From assembly GCA_006503535.1 (NCBI GenBank), contig QYRS01000018.1, positions 62,001 to 126,000 on the forward strand: a stretch of 64,000 nucleotides of DNA. The letters run 5' to 3'. Position 1 is the stretch's first letter. Each line of letters begins with the position of its first letter. Below, piece by piece: positions 23,662-33,715 of this stretch. Under the pieces are notes generated by a model, which saw only the letters and a program-made list of their open reading frames with translations, made no database searches and had not been told where the DNA came from. This DNA is from Arthrinium phaeospermum (taxonomy: Eukaryota > Ascomycota > Sordariomycetes > Amphisphaeriales > Apiosporaceae). The position numbers were made by a program, and so were the translations under genes.

Positions 23662-26509
23662 TAGGAGCAGAGTCTTCTTCTTGGCTCCGAGAAGCCGGCT
23701 GCTGCCGTGCTGGGCGGCCGCGACGTCTAGGGGTATCGACGCCCTCCTCGGGCGCGGCCTGCTGTTTGCTCTTCTTCTCAGATACTGGCACCGCCGGCGG
23801 TGCAGCGGCCTTCTTCCCCGGTCTCCCCCGTGCGCGAGGAGTGGCGACCTCCTCTTCAGGTGCAGCGGGTTTATCATCCTCGGCTTTCGCAGCCGCCGCC
23901 GCCGCCAGAGTTGCAGCTTTGCTGGGCCGACCGCGCCGGGGTGTAGGAACATCGCCCTCTTCCGGTGCAACAGCAGCAACCTGTTGTTGGTTGCTCTTCG
24001 CCAATGCTGCCGCTGCCGCTACCGCTGCATTGGCGGCTTTCTTCTCCAGTCCCTGGGCCTTGGAAGGCCGCCCGCGACGAGGAGTATCATTTTCCTCTTT
24101 TGCTGGCGTGTCCTCCTCCACGCTCTTCTTCTCCACCGTCGTCGGCGCACTCTTAGGAGTAGCTTTTGCTGGCCTCCCACGACGATTCGGGATGGCGGTG
24201 GCCTCCTCTTTCGGCGCAGTCTGCTCGCTCTTCGCGGGCACGGCCGTCTTGGGGGTGGCTCTCGCTGGGCGGCCAGCACGTCGGGGGGCAACGGGCTCCT
24301 CGGCCACGGCCGCCTGCTTGCCGCGCTTCTCCGTTGCTTTCGCGGCAGTCGTCGAGGGTTCCTCCTCTTTCTCCTCCGTCTGAGCCAGCGCTGCTTGGGC
24401 AACTCTGGACGGCCGCCCCCGTCGCGGGGTTTCTTGCGGTGCGGCGGCAGCAGCTCTTCTCGCGTTCCCCTTGGCCCCCGAGGCGGCGGGTTTCTCTACA
24501 CCTGAAGCTTGGGTCTTCGCCGACGGCCGGCCGCGCTTCGCGGCTACCTTGGCCGTCACCCGCTGCTTCGCCTTGATCACGGCGACGGATGGCTTGGCCG
24601 GGGTGACGCTCTTGGAAGGACGCCCACGTCGGGCCGCAGGCTTTGCGGCGGCGGCGGCGGTTTTCTTGCTCGGTTTGGCTGCCGAGGTAGAAGGCGCCGT
24701 TTCGGGTTGTTCCTTCGGGGGGCGCCCACGCCGAGCGGGTGTCTCGGCCGCCTTCTTGACGGGTGCTTCTTCCTTCTCTGTTTCGGGAAGGGTCTCGGAC
24801 TCCGGGGCCAGACTCTTTCGGGGCCGTCCCGCCGGTCGCCCTCGCTTGGCCCCACCGGCCTTGGAAGAAGCAGCTGGTATTGCCTTCTTCCCCTTTGCGG
24901 CAGTGGTTGTGGGGGCGGCAGCCGGTGTCGCTTTCGTAGTACGTCGGGTTCTCTTGGGCGGCGATGGTTCCGGAAGTGGTGCCTCCGCCTCGCGTTTCCT
25001 AGAAGCCGCTGCTGCCCTGGCACTCTGCCGATGCGCCGGCGGCGAAGCGGCACGGTTGCTTTGCTTGGACTGCTCGCGCTCCAGATTGGTCGATGGTGAA
25101 AGTGGCGGTTCTTCTGGCTCGCCCAGTTCCTCCGGCTCCCCCGCGTCCTCTGGACTCCCCTCGTTTTCTGGCTTTTCTGGTTCGTCTGTCGGCTCTGGCT
25201 GAGTCGGCGAATCTGTCTTAAGAGCCCTTCCAAATATCCCTTGACCCTGGGCCAAGAGCCCGCCACCGAACATCCCAACGAGCGTGCCCGGCTTGCCCGT
25301 CTGACCAGAGTCGGCGGAGGGAAAGATAGGACCCCGACCCTCGATCTCGCGGTGGACCTGGCCGGGGATCGGCGGCTGGTCGAAATCCGCGTCCTGCACG
25401 ATCCAAGAGTTCTCGGGTCGATCCTCCAGGGTCCGCTCCAGCACCTCGATCTCGTCGTACTCGGACGGGGTGAAGCGGAGGTCGTCGTGGTAGCGCCGCA
25501 AGCTGACGGGCTGCAGCGGCTTCGTGATGCAGGCCAGGTCCTCGGGCTCCGGCGAGGGCGACTCGTGCCGCCACTTCCAGGCGGTGACGCGCTCGATGTC
25601 GAACCCGGGCGTCAGGCCGAACTCCTTCCGCCACTCGCCGCGCGCCTGCCACCGCTCCTTGACCGACGGGCCCAGCCGGCCCTTGTACTGGAGGCGGGTC
25701 GCCTGGTCCAGCCGGTTGTGCCGCATCGTGTCCTCGAACCGCTCCAGGCGGAAGACGAACCAGGGCCGGGAAATCAGGAACGACTCGGCCTGCGCGATCG
25801 ACGAACCGGGCTCCAAGTGGGCCTGCGGCGGGCCGGGGACGTGCTCGCCCCGGCGCAAGTGCTGGCGTCGGCGCAGGGCGCGCAGGACGAGCTCCTTCCG
25901 GCTCGCCTCGACGGCCTCGCGCTCGTCGGCGCCTTGCCGCTCCCAGGGCCATCGCCAATCCCGGTAGCGATCTTCGGGGGCGACGTTGCGGCCCGCGAAG
26001 CCCCAGGCGTCGTTCCAGACGCCGAGCTTCTTCCAGCGGTTCTTGAGGACGTGGCGGACGACCAAGCCCGCGCGTCGCAGACCTACTGTCCCCTTGAAGG
26101 ACTCGGAAAAGGGCATGCGCTCGTCCTCCCTCAGGGCGTCGCCGTAGAACACCTCCGCGGGGCTCAGCAGGTGGTGGGCCGCCGTCGCTATGCTCTCCAT
26201 TTCTTCGTCACTCAAGGGGCGCTCCAGCGTCTGCAGGACATCGTCTGGAACGTCCCCGAAACTGGCATGGCTGTCATGGGCGATGGGTGCTGGTGGCGGT
26301 GGGTCCAATAGGTCATGGTGGTGGCCGAAGTCCTCGGGCTCGGTGGAGGACTCGTAGGGTGGAGGCTCGTCGGCCTCGAAGCGCCGGAGCGACAGGTCGC
26401 GCAGGCCATTGTTGGCGGCTAACGCTTCCAGCGCCGGGACGGCATCTTCTGGCGCACCTTGCTCTGGTTCGTCGTCCTCATCGTCCGCGGCGAAAAAGAA
26501 TGGCGGCAT
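23402..26509 (-). CDS. Multi-AT-hook chromatin-associated protein
   Basis: A single intronless frame of 1035 aa starting at the ATG 26509-26507. Residues 1-130 are acidic and proline-rich. Residues 130-400 look folded, with many Trp and Arg (e.g. NRWKKLGVWNDAW, RPWFVFRLERFED); I do not recognise this domain. From about residue 555 to the end, AT-hook cores of the GRP type recur, mostly RRGRPxK: near 558, 562, 596, 629, 660, 698, 746, 779, 813, 860, 894, 931 and 1030. They are spaced about 31-48 residues apart in Ala/Pro/Lys/Glu-rich linkers. AT-hooks bind the minor groove of AT-rich DNA, so a nuclear, chromatin-binding role is likely. The repeat half may be prone to length change. Confidence 0.85.
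23627..23670. repeat. Hexanucleotide repeat in the AT-hook gene
   Basis: Imperfect tandem copies of AGGAGC (plus strand) encode a Pro-Ala dipeptide run (residues about 950-961) in the AT-hook protein. Likely length-variable. Confidence 0.8.
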
Positions 26510-27336
26510 CTTGAATTTACAAATCTTGTTTTATGGAAGCAGCTTATCCACTGCCGATTATCATTTGGAAAGGCGATTAAAACCAATCAGAAACATTGAT
26601 GACAGGAGCAGAATGGCAATGGCTGGGCGCGTCGCAGTAAAGTGCAAAGTACGGTGCATGTACCTTCTTTGACTTTGGGTACTTCTTCAGCGCGTTGTCA
26701 GCACAGGCCAGCCCCAACGTGGATTGCAGGGCAGGCAAACTGCAGGCCGGTCAAGTGGACAAGCCCCAATCACACCACCTCTGTGTTTGAACGTTGCATT
26801 GAAACCAACGCCTACATATATCTTTGTCCAGCTCATTCCATCCACGGTGTTTGGTATGCTGAAACGGAGATCATTACAAGTGTGCCGCTATTGACCTTGG
26901 ATGGGAAAAACACTCCGTCACCTGAATCGAGGGTAATAAACGTCAATTACATGGGGGTGACAGGGGATGACTTTTGGGTGTTGTCGAGCCACTAAGCTCC
27001 CTCCCGCATCCCGAAGAACGGATTGACCATCCACACTCGTCATGCCAGTACTCGTAGGCGCAGCAAACTTCATAAGATCACGGGGAAGAGAATGTATTGA
27101 TCGAGCTATACGTCGAGTGGATTTGACTTCACCCTTGCCTCTAGGAGAATAGCTAAGATGTTTGGCGCGGCACATGCCCCTTCTATTGTTTGTTACTCGA
27201 CAATGGCTTTCTTCTCTGGATTGCTCTTCTGTAGGTGCTGCGCGGGTGTCCTCATATACCGCTCGCATGCTCTTTCATGTATGCTTGAGTCGTCCATACT
27301 CCAGCTTATCACATTTCCCCTTGCTTTATTTACATC
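26510..27336. other. Divergent promoter interval, AT-hook gene and kinase
   Basis: 827 bases between the start codons of the AT-hook gene (-) and the kinase gene (+). Contains only short frames without domains. Presumably holds both promoters; no specific element is claimed. Confidence 0.45.
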
Positions 27337-29048
27337 ATGCCACGTTCATCTACAGTCGAACCAAAGAAAGCCAGCCGGAATGAAACCAACCCAAGGGGGG
27401 CTAGCCCGACGACGCTGTTCCATCTCGTTCCCACCAACTCCATCAGCCGCAGTGCCTTGCATGCAAATATGGACTTCGTATCACGGGCTAGAAATGGTGA
27501 AGACGGGATCGAAATCGGATATCATGTCCCCCTAGAGGCCTGTGGCCGCATCATCACCCGCCTTGGGCGTAATGGGGATATACGGCTATGCCAGTTCACT
27601 CCCCAAAGGCCCATGTCTGGCATCCACGCCTACTTCGAGTACTGGCCCCGTGATTTCCAGATTCTCTTGATCAATCGTTCGAGGCAGGAGGACTCCGTCC
27701 ACTGCGTTCCCGTCACTACCCGCAAAGGAGCGAAACCTCCAGGAGATGTAGTCATTGAATGGGCCCAAGACTACAGGATGACGATAGCGTCGTATGAATT
27801 CCTGCTAGTCTGGTACTTGACTGATGAAACCCAAGCCAAACTCACTGCCGCACGGGGCTACGAGAAGTCGGTATACGAGGTCAAGCAGCGACCGTCAAAG
27901 GACCGCCCAACAGAATATACTACCGGGCTCATGGATGTTCCCTTCCATAACACCAGATTGAATACAGGGAACTATTTCCGGGAATCTGGTCCGCGCGAAA
28001 TCCTGAAAAGGGGCAGCTCTGGCATTGTCTTCAAAACCAAGGGCCTAAGGAATCCGACGGACACGAAGCACTCAGGGGCCGGGAAAGGCTGGGAGAAACC
28101 GAACGGGAAAAAGTGCCCAGAAGCCAAAGAAACTTTGGAAGAAACGGAAGGCTCGGAAATCATTTATTATGCGGTGAAGGAGGTTTCTATCCAAAGCAAC
28201 CATGCCTTGGCACAAGCTGCTGTACACACAGAGGCCAACATGATGAAAAGGTTTAACCATGTCAGTAGCTTCACCCTGCGCCGTGACAAAGATATATTGT
28301 TTATACCCCTGCGAAATATTGACAGTCCAACCAGGCAAACATCATCAAGGTTCTGTTTACCCAGAACTTTGACACCGATAAGCCCGAGATAGTGATGCCC
28401 CTCATGGATGGTTCTCTGGAAGACCTGATTGATGGCGGGAAACACTTTCATAAAAAACAGTGGTTGCACATGGGTTGGATGGTTGCAGGGCAGATACTCA
28501 ATGCCCTCCGCTACCTCGCCAGCTGGGGCGTGGTCCATCGGGACATCAAGCCCGCCAACATCTTGTACAAAAAGGGGCGCCATGGTAGGTATCTATTCCA
28601 GCTCGCCGACCTGGGCCTCGCCCAGCACTACAAGAGCGCCCTAGAACCAGGTGGAACTGCCAGCTACCAGGCCCCGGAGCTCTATCCCGAGATATCGGGG
28701 GTGAAGTGCGAGCAGGGCGAGCAGGGCACCAAGATGGACATCTACTCCCTGTGCGGGACCCTTGCCGCCTTTTTCTCTCAGCGGGCAGTATTTCCCCCGC
28801 CTGTCGCCGACCCAAAGTTGGCTTACATAGAGGCCTTGAAGCTGCTCCCAGAGGTGGTCAAAAAGGAAGAAATGCTCGAAAGGATGGCCATACAAGAACC
28901 GGAAGATCGGCCATCTGCAGAAGAGCTGCTTGAAAACTACTTCGAAGACAAGGATTTAGGCATTCCTAAAGAAGTGAACTCGGAGAGTTGGGAAGACAGT
29001 CCTGGCGATGGAAAGAAGGTACGAATAGTCGCCCTGACGTGGAGATGA
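27337..29048 (+). CDS. FHA-like domain Ser/Thr protein kinase
   Basis: Exons 27337-28260 and 28335-29048 around a 74-base intron (donor GTCAGT, acceptor ACCAG) give 545 aa up to TGA. Residues about 60-115 resemble an FHA phosphothreonine-binding fold (GRIITRLGRNGDIRL, then SGIHAYFEY), though the usual motif is degenerate. The kinase domain follows: loop KRGSSGIVFK, lysine in YAVKEVS, catalytic VVHRDIKPANILY, DLG in place of DFG, and YQAPELYPE. All key residues are present except the DFG Phe, a common change. FHA plus kinase recalls Rad53/Dun1-type checkpoint kinases, but overall likeness is low; in fungi such proteins are often lineage-specific. After about 29018 the plausible coding frame shifts by one, so the true C-terminus may extend to 29377. 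Confidence 0.75.
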
Positions 29049-29377
29049 GGGATGTCGAGAGGGAGGACGTCGAGATGGCAGACGCGGATACTCCTCCTCC
29101 CCCGGACCAGCGGCCACAGCAACCATCCTCTTTCCAGAACAGATACCGCAGGCACTCGAGCGCAGGCCCTCTTTGCCGCCAAATGGCATCCCTGAGTTTG
29201 GCCCCCAACTCTGTCAGCAACAGAGTCGTCAAGACGCCCAAGGGCGTGTGGACTCCCCGAACGTCATTCCCCAAGGCTAAGCTGACCCTTCGCGCCACCC
29301 ATTCCATGATGACGCGAGGAAGACAAGCATTGCTGGAAGCAGGCCTATTTACACCTAGGGAAGGGGTTGCGATATAG
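29045..29377 (+). other. Probable displaced C-terminal part of the kinase gene
   Basis: In the frame one step off the kinase frame, an open stretch reads TNSRPDVEMRDVEREDVEM, then a Pro/Gln-rich and basic tail ending in TAG at 29377. Its acidic heptad-like repeats and Ser/Pro/Arg-rich tail look like a disordered kinase tail, not noise. It could be joined by an unusual intron from the GTACGA at 29019 to a GAG acceptor (47 or 56 bases), or separated by a one-base deletion. A canonical CAG acceptor in the right frame was not found. Confidence 0.4.
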
Positions 29378-30202
29378 TGACTCAAAAACGACGACCCTGA
29401 TGTTACCATGGCATACTGTCATGGAACTTCTCCGATGCCAGTCCATACTTGCCGATCATGGTCAAAAGCTTGGCCTGAGCGGGCTATTTTATCCCAACAA
29501 AAAGGATTTCAGGCTCACCGGGTTCCAGGAATGCTATAGACTGTACGAAAGAGGGCCATATTCCTCTGGTTGGGTTGGTATTCACCAGTCCCATACATGT
29601 ACCTTTCCCAGCGGGTCATAATACCGGAAGTAGCAGTGAGTACCTTCCTCTGGATCATCCTCGCAAACAGGGGCCACGGATATGTTGCAGGGCCTTCACC
29701 CCTTTTATCCTGCTTAGGCCAACTCCCTTACTGCGTGCACCGTATCGAATGGAGATACATAACAGTGATAGAGTAAGTCCAAAAGTATGCGTCCGAATGT
29801 TGTTGTCCCAATGTCCGGTTAGAAGCAAAGTGATCAGGGACGGCATAGCTAGAAATGAGAAGATTGTTAATATAATTAGCTGGTTATTATTGTATATCAA
29901 CTCGCTGCGGTTGAGCTGTTAGACATAGCCAGCCAGCCAAGCAACCAACCTCAGAGCATTCGTAATGTGATGCAGCCATCATATGTGCTCCATGCATGTT
30001 CAGTTACTCCTATTAGAAGAATGCCAGTGGTTTGGTATAGTGCAGTATGTATCCACTTGGCGACGACCTCTAAATCCGGTCCCGCCTCCCCTATCGTGCC
30101 CGACCCCTGAGTATACCGCCCACGCCAAACGACAAAGCCACACGTTGCATGAGCGAATTATAACCTTTTGGAAACACGATTTCTGTCACCAACAATCACC
30201 CA
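29378..30202. other. Intergenic, no gene seen
   Basis: AT-rich stretch between the kinase gene and the tRNA pair. Only short frames with no domain. Confidence 0.5.
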
Positions 30203-30294
30203 GCGGGTTTAGCTCAGTTGGGAGAGCGCCAGACTGAAGATCCAAACTTCATCAGAATATCTGGAGGTCATGTGTTCAATCCACATAAGCCGCA
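30203..30294 (+). tRNA. tRNA-Phe(GAA): tRNA-Phe(GAA) with intron
   Basis: Cloverleaf from GCGGGTT to the discriminator A. The D-arm is TAGCTCAGTTGGGAGAGC, a good A box. The anticodon GAA is at 30236-30238 and the intron of 19 bases at 30240-30258, directly after position 37 as is standard. The T-arm is ATGTG-TTCAATC-CACAT. The acceptor stem pairs except for a G-G mismatch at position 5:68. A run of five T at 30305-30309 can terminate Pol III. Confidence 0.93.
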
Positions 30295-30304
30295 AAATAT
30301 CATA

Positions 30305-30309
30305 TTTTT
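30305..30309 (+). terminator. Pol III T-run after tRNA-Phe
   Basis: Five consecutive T ten bases after the tRNA-Phe end; the usual Pol III stop signal. Confidence 0.6.
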
Positions 30310-30409
30310 GGTCTTTTCTTCCTCTTTACATTTTGGGTGACAAGTCGACATGCCTATACCCTAGACTCAGATAAGGGTCCTCCGCCACATCACCAACGAC
30401 AACACACAC

Positions 30410-30501
30410 GGCCTGGTGGCGAAATGGTATCGCGTCAGATTTCGGTTCACCGATTTTCTCTCTCACTCTGAAGATTGCGGGTTCGAATCCCGTCTGGGTC
30501 G
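30410..30501 (+). tRNA. tRNA-Arg(TCG): tRNA-Arg(UCG) with intron
   Basis: Acceptor strands GGCCTGG and CTGGGTC pair fully, allowing G-U. D-arm GCGAAATGGTATCGC, anticodon stem TCAGA/TCTGA, anticodon TCG at 30442-30444, intron of about 20 bases (30446-30465) after position 37. The T-arm is GCGGG-TTCGAAT-CCCGT, a strong B box. A T-run at 30530-30534 follows. It lies 115 bases after tRNA-Phe on the same strand, each with its own internal promoter. Confidence 0.93.
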
Positions 30502-30529
30502 ATTTCGAGCAGCTCCGGCTGCATCGTTC

Positions 30530-30534
30530 TTTTT
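30530..30534 (+). terminator. Pol III T-run after tRNA-Arg
   Basis: Five consecutive T about 29 bases after the tRNA-Arg end, a candidate Pol III terminator. Confidence 0.5.
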
Positions 30535-32178
30535 GCCCTTCCCTTACAACCTTTGCTGCCGCCAGAGGAGCAAAAATGCAACGAAGTTGGTTACCTTTTG
30601 CTAGTACCGTATACCATCTTTGATCGGGAGGCACCTTGGTTCCCCCACAAGATGATGCCCGCCGGCCAATTGACCGACCCTTCCCCCCCTAGGTGGATGA
30701 GGTCCTGACGCAGGGCGGCCAGTTGGGTTGGAGGATGTAGCACGGGTGCCGACGGCAGTCGGATTCCTGCCTGAACGCGGTAGAATGACCGTGAGAGAGC
30801 GAGAGATAGGAGAAGGGAGACCGATAGCAGGCAAACAACATTGGGAGCTCGCTTGCCTATTACGGGGCACTTACTGTTTGCTGGAAGCGCCATTATCCAA
30901 TGACGAACGACCTCGCACGTCGATCCCGACTCGTAGATGAACCGTCGCCAATGGACTGACTGGAAGGCTCTCTCGCTTCTGATGGGTTGGGGTACCCAAG
31001 CGGCAAACAGACTCCTGACTACAGACTGTCTGTCATTGCGCGATGATACAAGGGACAAGCACCCCATGAGCCTGACGGACTATTATTTCCCCCCGTCAAA
31101 CAACTTACTTACCACAAGGTGCCACAATGAGTAAGATCGATAGGTATCAAGGTACACAGATCTGGCAGCGCCAGGGGCGTCAAGTTGACTCACTTGCCCC
31201 TTGCACAAGTTCGTCTTACTACTGTAAACCCTTGTCACCCTAGCTCAGCCCCATGGGGATGGGTGGTGGTGGTGCCACGAAAACTTTCACGTTTTGCTGC
31301 TACACAAGATTGGTTCCATCTTGTCTTCCAAGGGGTTTGCCGTCAAGGATCGACCGGCCTCTCCAATGCAGTCAATAGGCGTCGATCTCCTAACAGGTTC
31401 ATCTGGCCCTTGCGCGATTCCGAGATCCCCTCGGGTATCACGGGAGTTGGAAGCTTATTTTGACAGCGGCTTATTTCAATTAGTCGATGTCGTGGCAGCG
31501 GGCCAAGCACCTAAGCTTCACATATGCGAGAGCTCAATTGACTTTACATGGTCACATGCTGCGGAGCGCGGATAAGGATCAACAGGATGACGGCCCAGGT
31601 ATATATGGTTTCACGTGGGAAGCGTTGGCAAGTTGCAGTAGTAGTTTAAATTGCTTAATTGATTGACGGAGCATCGTACCTATAACTGCCAGGAGCAGTA
31701 GGCGATCCTCTTTAAAAACATTGCTGGTTTCCCCCAACTAACCAAAACGGTAAAGCAAAAAATGGGAGGTGCCAGGAGACATTGCCGAAGAGGTATACAA
31801 GGCAGTCCCCAGTGGCAGAAGAGAACAAAATGAATACTAAAGACTATACAGTACAGAAGTGTGAGTTGTTTTAAGAAGGTGATGAGCAAGGCAATTCCAA
31901 GAAGGGATCTCTTCTCTGCCCCAAAGCTGTTAAATCTTTTCTTTTCGTGAGACGTCGTAGCATACCCAAAACAAGCAGCGTATTTCAAAAATAAGGTATA
32001 TAAGAATCAACAGGATTGAATAAGACACCCAACCTGCCCTTTCGCTAAAGGCCCTTGGGGGAATTTGGAAAAAGAAGTAACCGTTGTCTAAAGTTTTCTT
32101 TCCGAGTTGCGCCCCGCCCTAAGATGTAGTTACAAGAAAATTGTGGTTGTCCCTATGATGACATAGTTGCGCTTTAAC
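30535..32178. other. Intergenic stretch, 1.6 kb
   Basis: Lies between the tRNA pair and the DUF1996 gene. Short frames only. The AT-rich end (31680-32178) is the 3' flank of the minus-strand DUF1996 gene. Confidence 0.5.
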
Positions 32179-33715
32179 TTAAGAGCGACGGCCACCGCGG
32201 CGGTTGATGTGGCGGGCCATGTGGTCGTGGACCTCGCGCTTGGCGGCGCCGGTGGCCTCGGGGGCCCACTCGGTGGTGTAGTCGGTGACGGTCACGACGT
32301 CCCAAACCGTCTTCATCTCACCACCCTCGGCGGGGCTGGCGGGGGCAGCGGGGGCGTCGGTGGTCTTGGGGGCCTCGGCAGCGGGGGCAGCAGGCGAGGG
32401 GGAAGAAGCAGCAGCGGCAGCGGCAGCGGGCTCCTTGGCGACGGCGGCCTTGAAGGGGACGGAGGCAGCCTTGGGGGCAGCGACGACGGGCTCCTCGTCA
32501 GCGGGGGGAGCGACGGAGCCGCCAGAGACGCCGCCCTTGCCCCAGCCGGTGATCTTGTTGTTGCCGGGCAGCTTCTTGAGGCCGTTGGACATGACGCGGG
32601 AGTTGGCAATGTTGTCGCCGTCGTCGACGGTGATGTGGCAGTCGTTGTTGGTGTTCAGGCCACCGGGAATGTTGGGGCACTTGTCCATACCAATGTCACC
32701 GGCGTTGCAGGTGTCGATGATGGTCTGGAGGGTGTCGACGTCCCAGCCAGCGAGGAAATCACCGTGGGAGGAGTAGCCGGTGGCATCACCGTTGGAGAAG
32801 ACGAAGGGCTGGCTGGTGCCGTCGTGGGACCACTCGTTGACGAAGAGGGGGGTGTTCCAGTAGACCTCGTAGAAGATGTGGGGGACGTGGACCCAGCCCT
32901 TGGGGCAGTTCTGCTTCCAGTTCTCCTCGGTCGGCCACGCCATGTTGTTCTTGTAGTCGTCCAGGCCGGCCTCGGGGTTGTAGCACGAGGGGAAGTGGAT
33001 ATCCTGGCGCAGGGGCGAGGCGAAGCCGTCGCACTCGACCATGGGGAAGCCGGCGCCGACGCCCTTGTTGCTGGGGTCCTGCATGCCGGCCTTGGTGCCG
33101 TCCGAGCCGGCAGGGTACAGGGGCGCGTTCATGTCCTTGCGCGGGCAGGTGAACTGGATGGGCTGGATGGGCTTGTCGTTCTTGATGAAGTTGAGGCCGC
33201 CGCCGAACTTGGGCGGGTCGCGCGTCGCCGCGTCACCGACCAGCATCTTCAGGCCAGGGGGGAAAGCCACGACCTTGTCGTCGGTGGGCTCGAAGCTGGG
33301 CATTGTTAGCTGGGGTCCATCATACACAAGTGTTGGGCGATTGAAGTGGTTAATTGAGGACTCACAAGTAGTAGACGTTCATGTACCAGAGGGGAACCTT
33401 GTACAGAGTGCCGTTGGTGGGCGACTGGAACCACAGGGTCGGGACCCAGTAGTTGGACTTGTCGTTGGCGATCTTGGCCGTGGTGCACTTGGAGTCGAGC
33501 AGGTCCTCCTTGTTGACCGTGGCGCCGAAGTTGCTACCTCCCATGATACCGTGGTGATGCGCCGACTTGCCGCCGGGGTTGACGATGGGGTCGAGGCTGC
33601 CCTCGGTCAGGAAGCCGTCGCCGTTGAAGCGGAGCACGGCGAAGGTGCGCTCGTTGGGGGCGGCGTAGGCCAGAGCGGCCGTCATGGCCGCCGCGGCGGA
33701 TGTGGTGAATCTCAT
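32179..33715 (-). CDS. Secreted DUF1996-domain protein
   Basis: Exons 33715-33366 and 33295-32179, with a 70-base intron (donor GTGAGT, acceptor GCCCAG), give 488 aa. A signal peptide covers about residues 1-19. The DUF1996 domain fills roughly residues 25-330: SAHHHGIMGGSNFG near the start, FTCPRKDMNAPLYPAGSDG, an ECDGFASPLRQDIHFPSCYN segment and a C-terminal HGDFLAGWD. Conserved His and Cys are kept. The last 150 residues are a low-complexity Ala/Pro/Ser tail ending in basic residues (HINRRGGRRS). The family is widespread and often highly expressed in fungi, extracellular or wall-associated; its biochemical role is not established. Strong codon bias (almost all codons end in C or G) suggests high expression here. 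Confidence 0.92.

Noticed and set aside
23379..24383. Plus-strand Ala/Ser-rich frame opposite the AT-hook array
   Set aside because: Shadow of Ala/Pro/Arg codons; the minus strand carries clear GRP hooks in one uninterrupted frame.
31185..31575. Frames near 31.3 kb
   Set aside because: Short, no start context or domain; composition matches surrounding intergenic DNA.
32167..33309. Plus-strand Gly/Val-rich frame opposite the DUF1996 gene
   Set aside because: Codon-bias shadow; glycine-rich appearance comes from GCC/GGC complement.
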